64,000 nt of DNA, taken from contig OY969623.1 in NCBI GenBank assembly GCA_963701675.1, forward strand, positions 1,550,001 to 1,614,000, given 5' to 3'. The translations under genes were made by a program, and so were the position numbers. The DNA is from G963701675 sp963701675. GTDB lineage: Bacteria; Planctomycetota; Planctomycetia; Gemmatales; Gemmataceae. Positions 1 to 8,874 of the stretch are shown here, piece by piece. Under the pieces are notes generated by a model that saw only the letters and a list, made by a program, of their open reading frames with translations, searched no databases and had not been told where the DNA came from. Position 1 is the stretch's first letter. Each line of letters opens with the position of its first letter.

Positions 1-1
1 G

Positions 2-709
2 CACGTATCCAATGCCCTGGGCACCGTGAACCCGGTGCGCCGAATAATCGAACTGGCTCATTTGCAAGACGTTCCCGTACTGCTCGACGGGGCACAGGCT
101 GTGCCTCATCTTCCGGTCGATGTTCAAGAACTCGATTGCGACTTCTACGTTTTTTCCGGACACAAGGTGTTTGCACCGACCGGCATCGGCGTTCTGTACG
201 CCAAAACGACATTTCTCGAAGGAATGCCTCCGTATCAGGGCGGCGGAGACATGATCAAGTCGGTCAGCTTTGAGAAAACCGTTTACAACGACCTGCCGTA
301 CAAGTTTGAGGCGGGCACACCGAACATCGAAGGCGCGATCGGTCTCGGCGCCGCCATCGACTATGTAACCGGACTTGGCCCCGAGAATATTGCCGTTTAC
401 GAGCATGACTTACTCGAATACGGCACGGATGCACTTCTTGAGATTCCGGGGCTCCGTTTGATTGGAACGGCGCACGAGAAGACGAGCGTCTTATCGTTTA
501 CTCTGGAAGGCGTGCACCCGCATGATGTCGGCACCATACTGGACCAGGAAGGCATCGCCATCCGCACCGGTCATCACTGCGCTCAACCGGTTATGGATCG
601 CTTCGGCGTCCCGGCCACCGCACGAGCCTCGCTGGCGTTTTACAACACCCGTCAGGAAATCGATGCGTTGGCGACCGCATTGCGTCAGGTACGGGAGGTG
701 TTCCACTAA
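2..709 (+). CDS. sufS: SufS-type cysteine desulfurase (3' part)
   Basis: PLP-dependent cysteine desulfurase that takes sulfur from L-cysteine and passes it as persulfide to the SUF scaffold in the cytoplasm. The window opens inside the gene, so only the C-terminal ~235 residues of a protein usually about 400 long are present; the frame is open from base 2. The Schiff-base lysine is visible in SGHKVFAPTGIG (about fragment residue 55), and the catalytic cysteine lies in RTGHHCAQP near the end. The stop overlaps the next start (TAATG, 707-711), so sufS and sufU are probably translationally coupled. The sufU, sufT-like and A-type carrier genes downstream support SufS rather than IscS/NifS. Confidence 0.95.
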   Translation, partial: HVSNALGTVNPVRRIIELAHLQDVPVLLDGAQAVPHLPVDVQELDCDFYVFSGHKVFAPTGIGVLYAKTTFLEGMPPYQGGGDMIKSVSFEKTVYNDLPYKFEAGTPNIEGAIGLGAAIDYVTGLGPENIAVYEHDLLEYGTDALLEIPGLRLIGTAHEKTSVLSFTLEGVHPHDVGTILDQEGIAIRTGHHCAQPVMDRFGVPATARASLAFYNTRQEIDALATALRQVREVFH

Positions 710-1157
710 TGTCGGAGCTCCGCGAACTGTACCAGGCTACGGTGCTCGATCATTACAAGCGCCGCGCAACTTCCGCAAGCTTGAAGGTGCAGCGCAAACG
801 GCCGTCGGCCATAATCCGCTGTGCGGTGATCGGGTGACCGTTTTCCTCAAAGTTGAAGACGGGAACGTAACGGACATCGCCTTTCAAGGGAGCGGTTGTG
901 CGATCTCCACGGCGTCCGCCTCGTTGATGACCGAGAGTCTCAAAGGGAAATCCGTGGCGGAGGTCGAGGCCTTGTTCGAGAAGTTTCACGACCTCGTTAC
1001 GGGTGATTCCGCATCCGGCAATGGTCCGAACCTGGGCAAACTAGAGGTCTTTGGCGGCGTTCGCGAGTTTCCCGTACGGGTCAAATGTGCAACCCTCCCG
1101 TGGCACACTTTGAAGGCGGCGTTGGCGGGAGACGCACCACCAGTCACCACGGAGTAA
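709..1157 (+). CDS. sufU: SufU-like Fe-S assembly/sulfur-transfer protein, frameshifted
   Basis: SufU accepts sulfur from SufS for Fe-S cluster assembly. The start ATG at 709 overlaps the sufS stop and opens with MSELRELYQATVLDHYKRR. The frame is then lost and the family sequence resumes one frame over with RNFRKLEG. It continues through three conserved cysteines (NPLCGD, GSGCAIS, VKCATLPWHT) and the SufU-type insertion between the second and third, ending at 1157. The break lies at about 760-766, where one missing C in GCGC(C)CGCGC restores the frame. The complete protein would be about 149 residues, normal for SufU. Because the rest is perfectly conserved and the gene is likely essential here, I read this as a sequence error or very recent mutation. 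Confidence 0.88.
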
Positions 1158-1165
1158 CGCCTTCC

Positions 1166-1561
1166 ATGGAATCGAATCCCAAAGCAGTGGCACTCGGCAC
1201 GGAACGCGTGAAACCCGATTCGCAGACACCCGAAACGGAGGCATCAGCCCCCGTGGAAAAGAGCCTTACCGAAAAGGTCATCGACGTACTCAAGACGTGT
1301 TACGACCCCGAGGTGCCGGTCAACATCTACGAGCTGGGTCTCATCTATGACATCAACGCGTCGCCCGAGGGCGATGTGCACATTAAAATGACGCTTACGT
1401 CGCCGGCGTGTCCTGTGGCGGGCTCGTTACCCGGCGAGGTCGAATCCAAGGTGCGTCGGCTGCGAGATGCCAAAACGGTGAAGGTGGAGTTGGTATGGGA
1501 GCCACCGTGGGACAAGGACAAAATGTCCGAGGCCGCCCAGCTCCAACTAGGCCTTTTTTAG
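1166..1561 (+). CDS. sufT: SufT-like Fe-S assembly protein (MIP18/DUF59 family)
   Basis: Small MIP18/DUF59-family protein of 131 residues, thought to help mature iron-sulfur proteins. The first ~30 residues are a variable, probably disordered extension rich in Pro, Glu and Ser. The DUF59 domain follows: DPEVPVNIYELGLIY, then TLTSPACPVAGSLP with the single conserved cysteine, and a C-terminal WEPPWDKDKMSEAAQLQLG, which is typical of the SUF-linked branch. ATG 1166 is the best start because it lies 8 bases after the sufU stop; an upstream in-frame start would lie inside sufU. Same direction and tight spacing place it in the suf operon. Confidence 0.9.
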   Translation: MESNPKAVALGTERVKPDSQTPETEASAPVEKSLTEKVIDVLKTCYDPEVPVNIYELGLIYDINASPEGDVHIKMTLTSPACPVAGSLPGEVESKVRRLRDAKTVKVELVWEPPWDKDKMSEAAQLQLGLF

Positions 1562-1639
1562 GCTTGCAGCGCCGCGTGAAATGGACCATATAATGGAATG
1601 GGCGAGATTGTAGCCCCTAACCTGAAAGTGAGGCATGAA

Positions 1640-1984
1640 ATGGCAATTTCCATTACCGAACGAGCGGCTTCCGAAGTCAAGCGCATCATCTCCGACCAGA
1701 AGCCCAACGGCGACGTGCCGGACAAGATCTACCTGCGCCTGCGCGTGGTCGGAGGCGGCTGCAGCGGGTTCCAACATAAGCTCGACCTCGATCCGCAGAT
1801 CAACGACAAACTCGACGAGACGTTTGACATGCACGGCGTTCCGGTCGTGGTGGACAAACGGAGCTTGATGTATCTCGGCGACGCGACGGTCGACTTCCAC
1901 GACGATCTCAATCGCCGTGGGTTCAGCATCACCAACCCGACCGCAAAGAGCACCTGCGGCTGCGGCAGTTCGTTTTCGATGTAG
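1640..1984 (+). CDS. A-type iron-sulfur carrier (HesB/IscA/ErpA family)
   Basis: A-type carrier that takes a nascent Fe-S cluster to target enzymes. The protein has 114 residues from ATG 1640, which is preferred over an in-frame start at 1598 because MAISITERA is where the family begins. The three cluster-ligand cysteines are present: GGGCSGFQ and the C-terminal CGCGSSF. Family hallmarks such as the FDMHGVPVVVDKRSLMYLGDATVDF strand order and NPTAKSTCGCG are intact. It sits 78 bases after sufT, so it may use the suf operon transcript. The choice between SufA, IscA and ErpA names cannot be made from sequence alone. Confidence 0.93.
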   Translation: MAISITERAASEVKRIISDQKPNGDVPDKIYLRLRVVGGGCSGFQHKLDLDPQINDKLDETFDMHGVPVVVDKRSLMYLGDATVDFHDDLNRRGFSITNPTAKSTCGCGSSFSM

Positions 1985-2131
1985 CCACCGTTTCGCTTGC
2001 GGCGCGGTGCGAATCCTGCGCCCGCCCGCAAGCGACGCTCAACTCGCCTTTCCGCAACACGTTGCGCCGTTTATAATGGCTGCTTAGCTTCGTCGCGGGA
2101 AATCCCTAACCATCGGAAAAGGAATACCGCC

Positions 2132-2452
2132 ATGGTTTTGTTTGCGGTTTGGTCCTGGGTGCCGACGTTCCTGAATTGGATCATCCTGATCCTCAGCCTG
2201 TTCCTGATCTTGCTCGTGCTTATTCAGCGCGGCAAAGGCGGCGGCTTGGCGGGCGCGTTCGGCGGCGTCGGCGGGTCGAGCGCTTTCGGCTCGCGGGCAG
2301 GCGACCTGTTTACCAAGATTACCATCAGCGTGGCCGCCGGCTGGATTATCCTGACCATGGTTCAGGTGATGGTTGTGCAATCCGACGCACGGCAGAATAG
2401 CGGCCCGGTCACGATTGACCTCAGTTCCACTACCGGCGACGCATCACAGTAA
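2132..2452 (+). CDS. secG: Preprotein translocase subunit SecG
   Basis: Accessory membrane subunit of the SecYEG channel, 106 residues. Two transmembrane segments are evident (about residues 9-32 and 62-82). The cytoplasmic loop between them carries the family signature QRGKGGGLAGAFGG followed by SSAFGSRAGDLFTK. The start is ATG 2132, preceded by a purine-rich GGAAAAGGAA ribosome site; the longer open frame upstream has no similarity. The tail is polar and Ser/Thr-rich. It stands alone between the suf genes and yicC. Confidence 0.93.
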   Translation: MVLFAVWSWVPTFLNWIILILSLFLILLVLIQRGKGGGLAGAFGGVGGSSAFGSRAGDLFTKITISVAAGWIILTMVQVMVVQSDARQNSGPVTIDLSSTTGDASQ

Positions 2453-2513
2453 TCGACGATAAAAATCGGCATCTGGACGGGCGAGTCCGCGGCCGTAAGC
2501 GAGCGAGGTGGGT

Positions 2514-3404
2514 GTGCTGCTGAGCATGACGGGTTACGGCGACGCGCGGTACCAGAGTGACGAACTGAATCTCGTCATCGAGCTGCGAGCGCTGAACAAT
2601 CGGCATTTGAAAGTTACCGTCCGCGGACCGGAACCCTACAACCTGTTGGAATCGGAGTTCGAAAAAGTCATTCGCCGGACGGTGCGCCGCGGCACGGTTC
2701 AAGTTCAAGTTCGCTGCGAGCGCAAGTACGATCCGCGCGACTATCGAATCAACGCCACCGCGTTTCGGAGTTATTTCACGCAGCTACGCGGTCTCATCGA
2801 AGAACTTGGCTTCCGCGACCGAATCGAAAACGTAATTGCTCCCGTTCTCTCCCTTCCCGGCGTCGTTCCCGAGCCCGGCGATGCGGGGTCGCAACAGAGC
2901 AGGGACTGGCCGATCATCGAACGAGTATTGAATGACGCACTCGGTAAACTGCAAGCGATGCGCCAGGAAGAAGGCCGGGCCATGGCTCAAGAATTCCGCC
3001 AGCTCCGCCAACAGATTGCCGAGCGCCTGGACCAGATTCGCCAGCGGGCGCCTGGCGTGGTCGAGACCTACCGCGATCGACTCCACGAACGGGTCCGTAA
3101 TTTGTTGACTGAACTCGACATCGACATCAACCGTAGTGACCTTATCAAGGAAGTGTCCATATTCTCGGAACGAAGCGACGTTGCCGAGGAAGTGACACGC
3201 TTGGCGAGCCACCTGGATCAATTCCAGGAGATGCTCGGCGAAGCGGAAAGCCCCGGACGCAAGCTGGAATTCTTGACGCAAGAAATGTTTCGCGAAGTGA
3301 ATACCATTGGCTCGAAGGCCGGCGACGTCGAGATTTCTCGTCACGTCGTCGACATCAAGGGAACGCTCGAGAGAATTCGGGAACTAGTGCAAAACGTGGA
3401 ATGA
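2514..3404 (+). CDS. yicC: YicC/YloC family endoribonuclease
   Basis: YicC-family protein of about 296 residues; family members are endoribonucleases affecting RNA turnover. It begins VLLSMTGYGDA, matching the family N-terminus (SMTGYG). A long helical middle region follows, and the C-terminal DUF1732 signature is present: RSDVAEEVTRLASHLDQF, GRKLEFLTQEM and REVNTIGSKAGD. GTG 2514 is chosen because GAGG lies six bases upstream; ATG 2526 is the alternative. The stop overlaps the gmk start (ATGA), giving the common yicC-gmk-rpoZ order and likely translational coupling. Confidence 0.92.
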   Translation: MLLSMTGYGDARYQSDELNLVIELRALNNRHLKVTVRGPEPYNLLESEFEKVIRRTVRRGTVQVQVRCERKYDPRDYRINATAFRSYFTQLRGLIEELGFRDRIENVIAPVLSLPGVVPEPGDAGSQQSRDWPIIERVLNDALGKLQAMRQEEGRAMAQEFRQLRQQIAERLDQIRQRAPGVVETYRDRLHERVRNLLTELDIDINRSDLIKEVSIFSERSDVAEEVTRLASHLDQFQEMLGEAESPGRKLEFLTQEMFREVNTIGSKAGDVEISRHVVDIKGTLERIRELVQNVE

Positions 3405-3973
3405 GCGCACCGTACCCTGTGATCATCGTCTCCGGACCGAGCGGCAGCGGTAAGTCCACCATTATCGAGAAGGTACTTTCGACACAGGATTTACCGGCGA
3501 GGCTGTCCGTTTCCGCGACCACGCGGCAGCCGCGTCCCCGCGAAAAAGACGGAGTGCATTATCATTTTTGGAAACGCGATCGGTTTGAGGAAGGAATCGC
3601 CGGCGATGAATTCCTGGAATGGGCGGAAGTCCACGGTAACTACTACGGAACACTTCGGCGCGAAGTGGAGCCGTTTCGCCATAAAGGGATCGTCGTCATT
3701 CTAGATATCGATGTGCAAGGCGCTCGGCAGGTGCGTTTGAAACTCGCCGACGCGGTTACTGTTTTTGTTCGGTCGTCGTCCTTAGATTCCTATGAAGAGC
3801 GTTTGAGAAAGCGTGGAACGGAGACCGAAGCGTCCATTGAACGTCGGCTCCAAACCGCCCGCGCCGAACTGGCGCGTGCGAATGAATACGACCATCAATT
3901 GATCAACGATGATTTGGAGAGCGCTGTAGCCCAACTACGAGGCATTATTCACCAATTGATTCCGAGGGGGTAG
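3401..3973 (+). CDS. gmk: Guanylate kinase
   Basis: Guanylate kinase (ATP + GMP to ADP + GDP), 190 residues, normal length. The P-loop GPSGSGKST is at residues 12-20, and GMP-binding elements follow: SATTRQPRPREKDGVHYHF, EFLEWAEVHGNYYGT and the VILDIDVQGARQV segment. The lid region RLRKRGTE is also visible. The start overlaps yicC by four bases and rpoZ begins two bases after the stop, so the three genes form one operon that links nucleotide supply to the transcription apparatus, as in many bacteria. Confidence 0.97.
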   Translation: MSAPYPVIIVSGPSGSGKSTIIEKVLSTQDLPARLSVSATTRQPRPREKDGVHYHFWKRDRFEEGIAGDEFLEWAEVHGNYYGTLRREVEPFRHKGIVVILDIDVQGARQVRLKLADAVTVFVRSSSLDSYEERLRKRGTETEASIERRLQTARAELARANEYDHQLINDDLESAVAQLRGIIHQLIPRG

Positions 3974-3974
3974 C

Positions 3975-4262
3975 ATGCTGGATGATCTGAAAGAAGAAGG
4001 CATTGTCAACAAAGTCGGGGGACGTTTCAAACTGTCAACGCTAATCCAGAAACGGATGGTCGCGCTCAACACCGGGGCGCGCCCGCTCGTCGAACCGCAA
4101 CGAGGCGCCGACAAGATGTCCATCGTCTTGCAGGAAATTCTTGAGGACAAAATCTACCTGGATTCTTCCGGCGAGGTCGCCTCTCGTGGACTGAGTCCCG
4201 GCGATGCGGCCCGGTGCGCCATGATGACTGACATCTCGGACGCCGGCGGATCTGATGATTAG
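3975..4262 (+). CDS. rpoZ: RNA polymerase omega subunit
   Basis: Omega subunit of RNA polymerase, 95 residues, which assists folding and assembly of beta-prime. The recognisable core is GGRFKLSTLIQKRMVALNTGARPLVE, where omega proteins normally read RF.L..L..KR...L..GA.P, followed by KMSIVLQEILEDKIYL. The acidic C-terminus (DISDAGGSDD) is variable in the family. It follows gmk immediately, as expected. The call rests on both motif and synteny. Confidence 0.88.
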   Translation: MLDDLKEEGIVNKVGGRFKLSTLIQKRMVALNTGARPLVEPQRGADKMSIVLQEILEDKIYLDSSGEVASRGLSPGDAARCAMMTDISDAGGSDD

Positions 4263-4286
4263 GCTTAGGTTGGGTCGACGCCAGTC

Positions 4287-5438
4287 ATGGCCGAGCAAAA
4301 ACAACTCGTAGCTCCACCCGTGTCGCCGCGGCACGATGTCTACCGGCCGCTGTCCGGAATCGCGGTTGCGTCTTTCATCCTTGCAGTGGTCTATGCGCTG
4401 TTGATGGGCGTCGTCGCCGTCGTCGCCATGACCAAAGGAATTCCTCTGTTCATGGCGGTGTGGACGCTTGTCATCCCGATTGCCGGCGTGACGCTCGCCT
4501 ACATCGCGCGACGGCAAATCCGCACGTCCGGCGGAATTCGCGGCGGGATGGCGCTGACCAAGTGGGCTACGTGGTTGTGCATCATCTTCGGCTTGGGCTA
4601 TTTTGCCTATTACGTCGGCACCCGCATGGCCGTGACGTGGCAAGCCGAGCAATACACAGATCGCTGGATCGACGCTCTGAAAAAGGGCGACGTCAATCGC
4701 GGGTTTCTGGAAACACTCGCCCCGCTGAAGCGCAAGAGCGAACGCGTCGCCGATTTGGAACGTTACACGATCCCAGTCGGCCGCAATCCAGGCCCCCTTG
4801 TGATCTTTAGACAATTAGAGATGGTTCGCACGCTTGCCGAATGGCGCGATCAAGCGCACGTCACGCGGCTCGGCGTTAAGAACTGGGAATACGAGAAGGG
4901 CGCGTATGTCGTGACCCAATCGTACCGGATCAAGACGCCGGCAGCGGAGGGCGATTACGATGTAGCCGTGCAGAGTGCCGAGGGACCGGAACACGACGGC
5001 CGACAGTGGCAGATCATGCGCGACAGCTTGCTCTTTCCCGCGCCGGCCAAGCTTACCGAACTCGGCCACGCATTGGACCAATGGCGCCAGGAAGCCCGGT
5101 CATTTGCAGGCGACTGGCTGCGGAAGCGATACAACGGCGACGCCATCGGCGCCTTTCTTGACACGATTCCCGAGGGCGAGCGCGCGGCCCGGCAACGTGA
5201 GCTCCTCGCATGCTTCCTTAGCGGACTGGCCGCCCAACCAAATGCGGGCCCAGGCGCTCTCGTTTCGCTCTGGCCTATGCACATGCGTGCTCCCGCTTAC
5301 TCGCCGGCCTATAAGGATTTCGTTGCAGGTAAGTTTGTCAACACCGATGGCTTCATGGCCCCGCAACGGGTTCGGGCTGATGCTATGACAGCCCTATCGC
5401 AGGAGTTCGGCGCCCGTCCTGGTCCGGCATACGCTTGA
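4287..5438 (+). CDS. Membrane protein with DUF4190-like N-terminal region, unknown function
   Basis: Unknown 383-residue protein. Three hydrophobic segments lie at about residues 24-48, 57-72 and 92-110, in an arrangement resembling the DUF4190-type region (SGIAVASFILAVVYALLMG, then a second helix, RRQIRTSGGIRGGMALTKWA, then a third helix). The remaining ~270 residues are soluble and rich in Trp and Arg, with no motif I recognise. The start is ATG 4287, 25 bases after rpoZ, so it may be cotranscribed with yicC-gmk-rpoZ. Its last bases overlap the next small gene. No function is assigned. Confidence 0.75.
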   Translation: MAEQKQLVAPPVSPRHDVYRPLSGIAVASFILAVVYALLMGVVAVVAMTKGIPLFMAVWTLVIPIAGVTLAYIARRQIRTSGGIRGGMALTKWATWLCIIFGLGYFAYYVGTRMAVTWQAEQYTDRWIDALKKGDVNRGFLETLAPLKRKSERVADLERYTIPVGRNPGPLVIFRQLEMVRTLAEWRDQAHVTRLGVKNWEYEKGAYVVTQSYRIKTPAAEGDYDVAVQSAEGPEHDGRQWQIMRDSLLFPAPAKLTELGHALDQWRQEARSFAGDWLRKRYNGDAIGAFLDTIPEGERAARQRELLACFLSGLAAQPNAGPGALVSLWPMHMRAPAYSPAYKDFVAGKFVNTDGFMAPQRVRADAMTALSQEFGARPGPAYA

Positions 5439-5689
5439 GTGAACGAAAGGCACGAGTGAGTACGCAAACGGCGAAGAACGGAGGAATTCAGGTATTCGAG
5501 GATTTCGAATGGACCATCATGCCGGTGAATGCGCCGCCGAACTCCCCACCGCGATACATCGTTGAGGGCACGTTTATTCTTGAAAGCGATCCCGGCGCTG
5601 TTACGCGCGATCGAAAACCGCGTTGGCATCTCGCCGGCATTCAGCTTCATCGCGGCTCCCCGCCGGACACCGACCGCCCCTTGCAGTAG
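5435..5689 (+). CDS. Small hypothetical protein
   Basis: Possible 84-residue protein with no recognised domain or membrane segment. It starts at TTG 5435, overlapping the previous stop (TTGA), or at GTG 5456. The sequence is polar with a Pro-rich stretch (NAPPNSPPRYIVEGTFIL). It lies in the 250-base space before the convergent ribBA stop. Overlap with the upstream gene is the main argument for coding; the lack of an ATG and of any family match keeps the call weak. Confidence 0.4.
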   Translation: MSERKARVSTQTAKNGGIQVFEDFEWTIMPVNAPPNSPPRYIVEGTFILESDPGAVTRDRKPRWHLAGIQLHRGSPPDTDRPLQ

Positions 5690-5694
5690 TCACG

Positions 5695-6951
5695 TCAATC
5701 CACTTCGTCGAGGATGTGGCCAAGCTTGTCCCGCTTGGTTTGCAAGTAATACTTGTTCTGTGCATTCGGCGGAATCTGAATCGGCGCGCGTTCCACTATT
5801 CGGAGTCCGTGTCCTTCCAATCCGACAACTTTGGCCGGGTTATTGGTCAGCAAGCGTATCTGTCGAATGCCAAGATCGAAGAGTATCTGTGCCCCGATGC
5901 CGTAGTGCCGCAAGTCGGCGCCAAAGCCAAGTTGCCGATTGGCTTCGACCGTATCCAATCCTTCCTGCTGTTGCAAATGGTACGCCCGCAATTTCGACAG
6001 CAGACCGATGCCGCGCCCCTCTTGCCGCATGTAGAGGACGACTCCTTTGCCGGCGTTCTTCACCTGTTCCATCGCCTGATGCAATTGTGTGCCGCAGTCG
6101 CACAGCCGGCTTTCAAAAATGTCTCCGGTCAAGCAACTGCTATGTACGCGTACCAGAATCGGTTCGTGTTGCACCGGCACCTGTCCGGCGACTTCCAAGC
6201 CGATGCCGCCGAAACAGAGAGCGAGATGAGGTTCCGGATCGACGACGGAGGTAAATGGGATAAGCGTGAAATCGCCGTGGGCGGTCGGCAGACGGACAGC
6301 GACTTCGCGTCGGATCAAACGCTCGCGCTGCCTGCGGAAGTTGATCAAATCTTCGATAGTGCACATCTTGAGCCCGTGCTTAGCACAAAACTCGCGCAAG
6401 TCGGGCAAACGAGCCATCGACCCGTCGGGGTTCAAGATTTCGCAAAGCACTGCCGCTTCGCGCATCCCGGCCAGGCGGCACATGTCCACGCTTCCTTCGG
6501 TGTGGCCCGCACGGACCAACGAGCCGCCTTCACGAGCACGCAGACCCGGGACATGACCTTTTCCACGAATGATGTCCGCCGGCGTGGTTCGCTCGTCGAT
6601 CGCTACTTGAATGGTGCGGGCGCGGTCTTGGGCCGAGGTGCCGGTCGTGATCCCGTAGCGGGCATCGATGTTGGGTGTGAACGGTGTCGCCTGCGGATCG
6701 ACATTGTGCCCGTGCATCGGTTCCAGATGCAGCCGGTCACAAATTGCCGGCGACATGGCCAAGCAAAGAATGCCGCATGCGTTGCGGACAATGAAATTGA
6801 TCGCCTCTGGAGTCACCTTTTCCGCGGCGAGGACAATATCGCCTTCGTTCTCACGGTGCTCGTCATCCACGAGCACGATCATTCGGCCGGCTCGAAGTTC
6901 TTCCAGTGCCTCTTCGATCGTGCAAAACCCTTCGTGCGCTAGGTCGGGCAT
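5695..6951 (-). CDS. ribBA: Bifunctional DHBP synthase / GTP cyclohydrolase II
   Basis: First enzymes of riboflavin synthesis fused in one 418-residue protein. The N-terminal half makes 3,4-dihydroxy-2-butanone 4-phosphate from ribulose 5-phosphate, with the acidic loop DDEHRENEGD at about residues 29-38, TTGTSAQDRA, and LRAREGGSLVRAGHTEGSVD. The C-terminal half opens GTP, with zinc cysteines in SSCLTGD and RLCDCGTQ, then QEGRGIGLLSK, RHYGIGAQIL and LLTNNPAKVVGLEG. Both active-site sets look complete. The gene faces the small gene ending at 5689, six bases away. I see no FMN riboswitch in the ~130 bases upstream of its start. Confidence 0.97.
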   Translation of the reverse strand: MPDLAHEGFCTIEEALEELRAGRMIVLVDDEHRENEGDIVLAAEKVTPEAINFIVRNACGILCLAMSPAICDRLHLEPMHGHNVDPQATPFTPNIDARYGITTGTSAQDRARTIQVAIDERTTPADIIRGKGHVPGLRAREGGSLVRAGHTEGSVDMCRLAGMREAAVLCEILNPDGSMARLPDLREFCAKHGLKMCTIEDLINFRRQRERLIRREVAVRLPTAHGDFTLIPFTSVVDPEPHLALCFGGIGLEVAGQVPVQHEPILVRVHSSCLTGDIFESRLCDCGTQLHQAMEQVKNAGKGVVLYMRQEGRGIGLLSKLRAYHLQQQEGLDTVEANRQLGFGADLRHYGIGAQILFDLGIRQIRLLTNNPAKVVGLEGHGLRIVERAPIQIPPNAQNKYYLQTKRDKLGHILDEVD

Positions 6952-7081
6952 GAGTTACCTCGATGTACCTGATCTGCCGCACTCCACACGCGGCATGGTG
7001 CTCTATTGTACCGCAATCACTCTTTCGTACGCTAAATGATAATTACCATCGCACGCCTGATTTTTGGGCCCAATCGTTTCA

Positions 7082-7903
7082 ATGAAGCTTGCCTTCAGCA
7101 CGAATGCCTATCTGAAGTACTCGTTTGCCGAGGCAGTGCGCCGACTGGCCGCCATCGGATACCACGGCATCGAAATCATGGCCGACGTCCCCCACGCGTG
7201 GCCGGCGCGTCTGTTGGATGAGCAGAAAACGAGGATACGACAGATTCTCGAGGAGTGCGAACTAACTATTTCCAACATCAACGCTTTCATGATGAATGCC
7301 ATCGCCGACGCGCGACAACCGTATTGGCATCCGTCATGGATCGAGCCCGACCGAAACTACCGCCAGGTCCGAATCGACCACACGAAGCGGGCGTTGACCC
7401 TGGCGCGCGAGCTTGGGGCGCCCTGCATTACAACCGAACCCGGCGGGCCCGTGGAACCCGGCGCGTCGTGGAAATCGGCGTTATCCCTTTTCGTCGAGAT
7501 GTTGAAACCCGTCATCGAGCATGCCGAGAAGGAAGGAGTGTTGCTCCTGATCGAACCGGAGCCCGGACTCCTTATCGAAAATGCTGAGCAGTCCGCGGAA
7601 TTGATGAGTCATTTTGATTCTCCTGCCGTGGGGTTGAACTTTGACATCGGACATTTCTATTGCGTCGGCGACGACCCCGCGTCCACCGTTCCTCGGTTGG
7701 CGCAGTATGTCCGTCACTTCCATTTGGAAGACATCGCCGCTTCGCGCGTGCACCATCACCTGATTCCGGGTGAAGGCGCCATCGACTTCCCTTCCGTATT
7801 GCAGGCGATCCGAAAAACAGGCTACGACGGATGGGTAACGATCGAACTCTACCCATACGTTGACGATCCGGATGCCGCAGCACGAACCGCGCTGCGCGCG
7901 TGA
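7082..7903 (+). CDS. Sugar phosphate isomerase/epimerase-like TIM barrel protein
   Basis: AP endonuclease 2/xylose isomerase-like TIM-barrel protein of 273 residues; ATG 7082 begins MKLAFSTNAYL, typical of the family. Likely metal ligands are the glutamates in LLIEPEPG and VTIELYPY, the aspartate and histidine in NFDIGHFY, and the histidines of RHFHLEDI. The exact substrate cannot be told. The UbiA-type prenyltransferase starts 19 bases downstream, followed by a PAP2-type protein, so it probably acts in the same small-molecule or lipid pathway. A relation to the ebo clusters, which also pair a TIM-barrel protein with a UbiA enzyme, is possible but incomplete here. Confidence 0.82.
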   Translation: MKLAFSTNAYLKYSFAEAVRRLAAIGYHGIEIMADVPHAWPARLLDEQKTRIRQILEECELTISNINAFMMNAIADARQPYWHPSWIEPDRNYRQVRIDHTKRALTLARELGAPCITTEPGGPVEPGASWKSALSLFVEMLKPVIEHAEKEGVLLLIEPEPGLLIENAEQSAELMSHFDSPAVGLNFDIGHFYCVGDDPASTVPRLAQYVRHFHLEDIAASRVHHHLIPGEGAIDFPSVLQAIRKTGYDGWVTIELYPYVDDPDAAARTALRA

Positions 7904-7922
7904 ACCAACTACTGCAGAGCGT

Positions 7923-8867
7923 ATGAGCCGGCTCAAAAGTTATGCTCAATTGGTCCGGCTGCCGAATGTCTTCACCGCATTTGCGGACATCGCGGTCGCA
8001 ATGCCCGCCGTAGCCGACGCGGAGAAACTCCGACCTTCCGAGGCATGGAACACCGCCTTATGTGCGGCCTATTGGTCGTCGGGCTGCCTGTACTCGGCCG
8101 GCATGGTTTGGAATGACGTTTTCGACGTTGAACAGGATCGGCAGGAGCGGCCGTTTCGTCCGATTCCCTCGGGGAGAATCACTCTCAGCGCCGCCCGCCG
8201 GTTCGGCGCCGTGCTGCTCGCGGCCGGTCTCCTCTTCGCCGCGGCCGCCGGAGTGCGCCCGGACGGTTGGGCCCCGCAACCCCTTGGAGTTGCCGTTGTT
8301 CTGGCGTGCGTAATTCTGGTCTATGACGCCTGGCTCAAGAAAACATGGGCCGGACCTATCGGCATGGGGATGTGTCGGTTCTTGAACATACTTCTCGGCC
8401 AATCGGTAGCCATCTCGGCCACGACCGATTGGCCGTTCGGTTTTGAACCCCTCCACATCTGGGTGGCCGCTGTCGTGGGACTTTACGTCGTCGGACTGAC
8501 CTGGTTCGCACGCCGAGAAGCCCACACAAGCAACCGCTTATCGCTTGGCGGCGCCGCCGTGGTGATGGCTGCCGCTGTGGCTCTTGCCCTGGCGATGCGA
8601 TTTCATTTCGGAAGCAACGTCTCCGAATTGGAGTTCTATTTTCTGCTCGTGGTCTTCTGCATTTTCGTGGGCGCCAGAGTGATTCGGGCACAACTATACC
8701 CGACTCCGACAGCTGTGCAGACGGCGGTTAAAGCAGGCATACTTGGCCTGGTGATTCTCGATGCGGCACTGGCGGCTTATCTCTGGCAGACGGGCGCACT
8801 CGGATTTCTTGTGTTGATTTTGTTGCTTCCTGCCGCACTATTAGGACATTGGATCTATTCCACTTGA
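7923..8867 (+). CDS. UbiA-family prenyltransferase (EboC-like)
   Basis: Integral membrane aromatic prenyltransferase family protein of 314 residues with about eight hydrophobic helices. The first Asp-rich motif, which binds prenyl diphosphate through magnesium, is NDVFDVEQDRQERPFRPIPSG. The second motif is less canonical (VYDAWLKKTWAGPIGMG). The beginning SYAQLVRLPNVFTAFADI matches UbiA proteins of the EboC type. The start is ATG 7923; a longer open frame overlaps the previous gene and is not preferred. Substrate is unknown. Neighbours on both sides are co-directional within 20 bases. Confidence 0.85.
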   Translation: MSRLKSYAQLVRLPNVFTAFADIAVAMPAVADAEKLRPSEAWNTALCAAYWSSGCLYSAGMVWNDVFDVEQDRQERPFRPIPSGRITLSAARRFGAVLLAAGLLFAAAAGVRPDGWAPQPLGVAVVLACVILVYDAWLKKTWAGPIGMGMCRFLNILLGQSVAISATTDWPFGFEPLHIWVAAVVGLYVVGLTWFARREAHTSNRLSLGGAAVVMAAAVALALAMRFHFGSNVSELEFYFLLVVFCIFVGARVIRAQLYPTPTAVQTAVKAGILGLVILDAALAAYLWQTGALGFLVLILLLPAALLGHWIYST

Positions 8868-8874
8868 AGGCAGT

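Noticed and set aside
5623..6942. Long plus-strand open frame (439 codons) opposite ribBA
   Set aside because: No recognisable domain, and the minus strand encodes a complete ribBA with all motifs; it is a shadow frame.
6952..7081. FMN riboswitch before ribBA
   Set aside because: None of the conserved FMN aptamer segments could be found in the leader.
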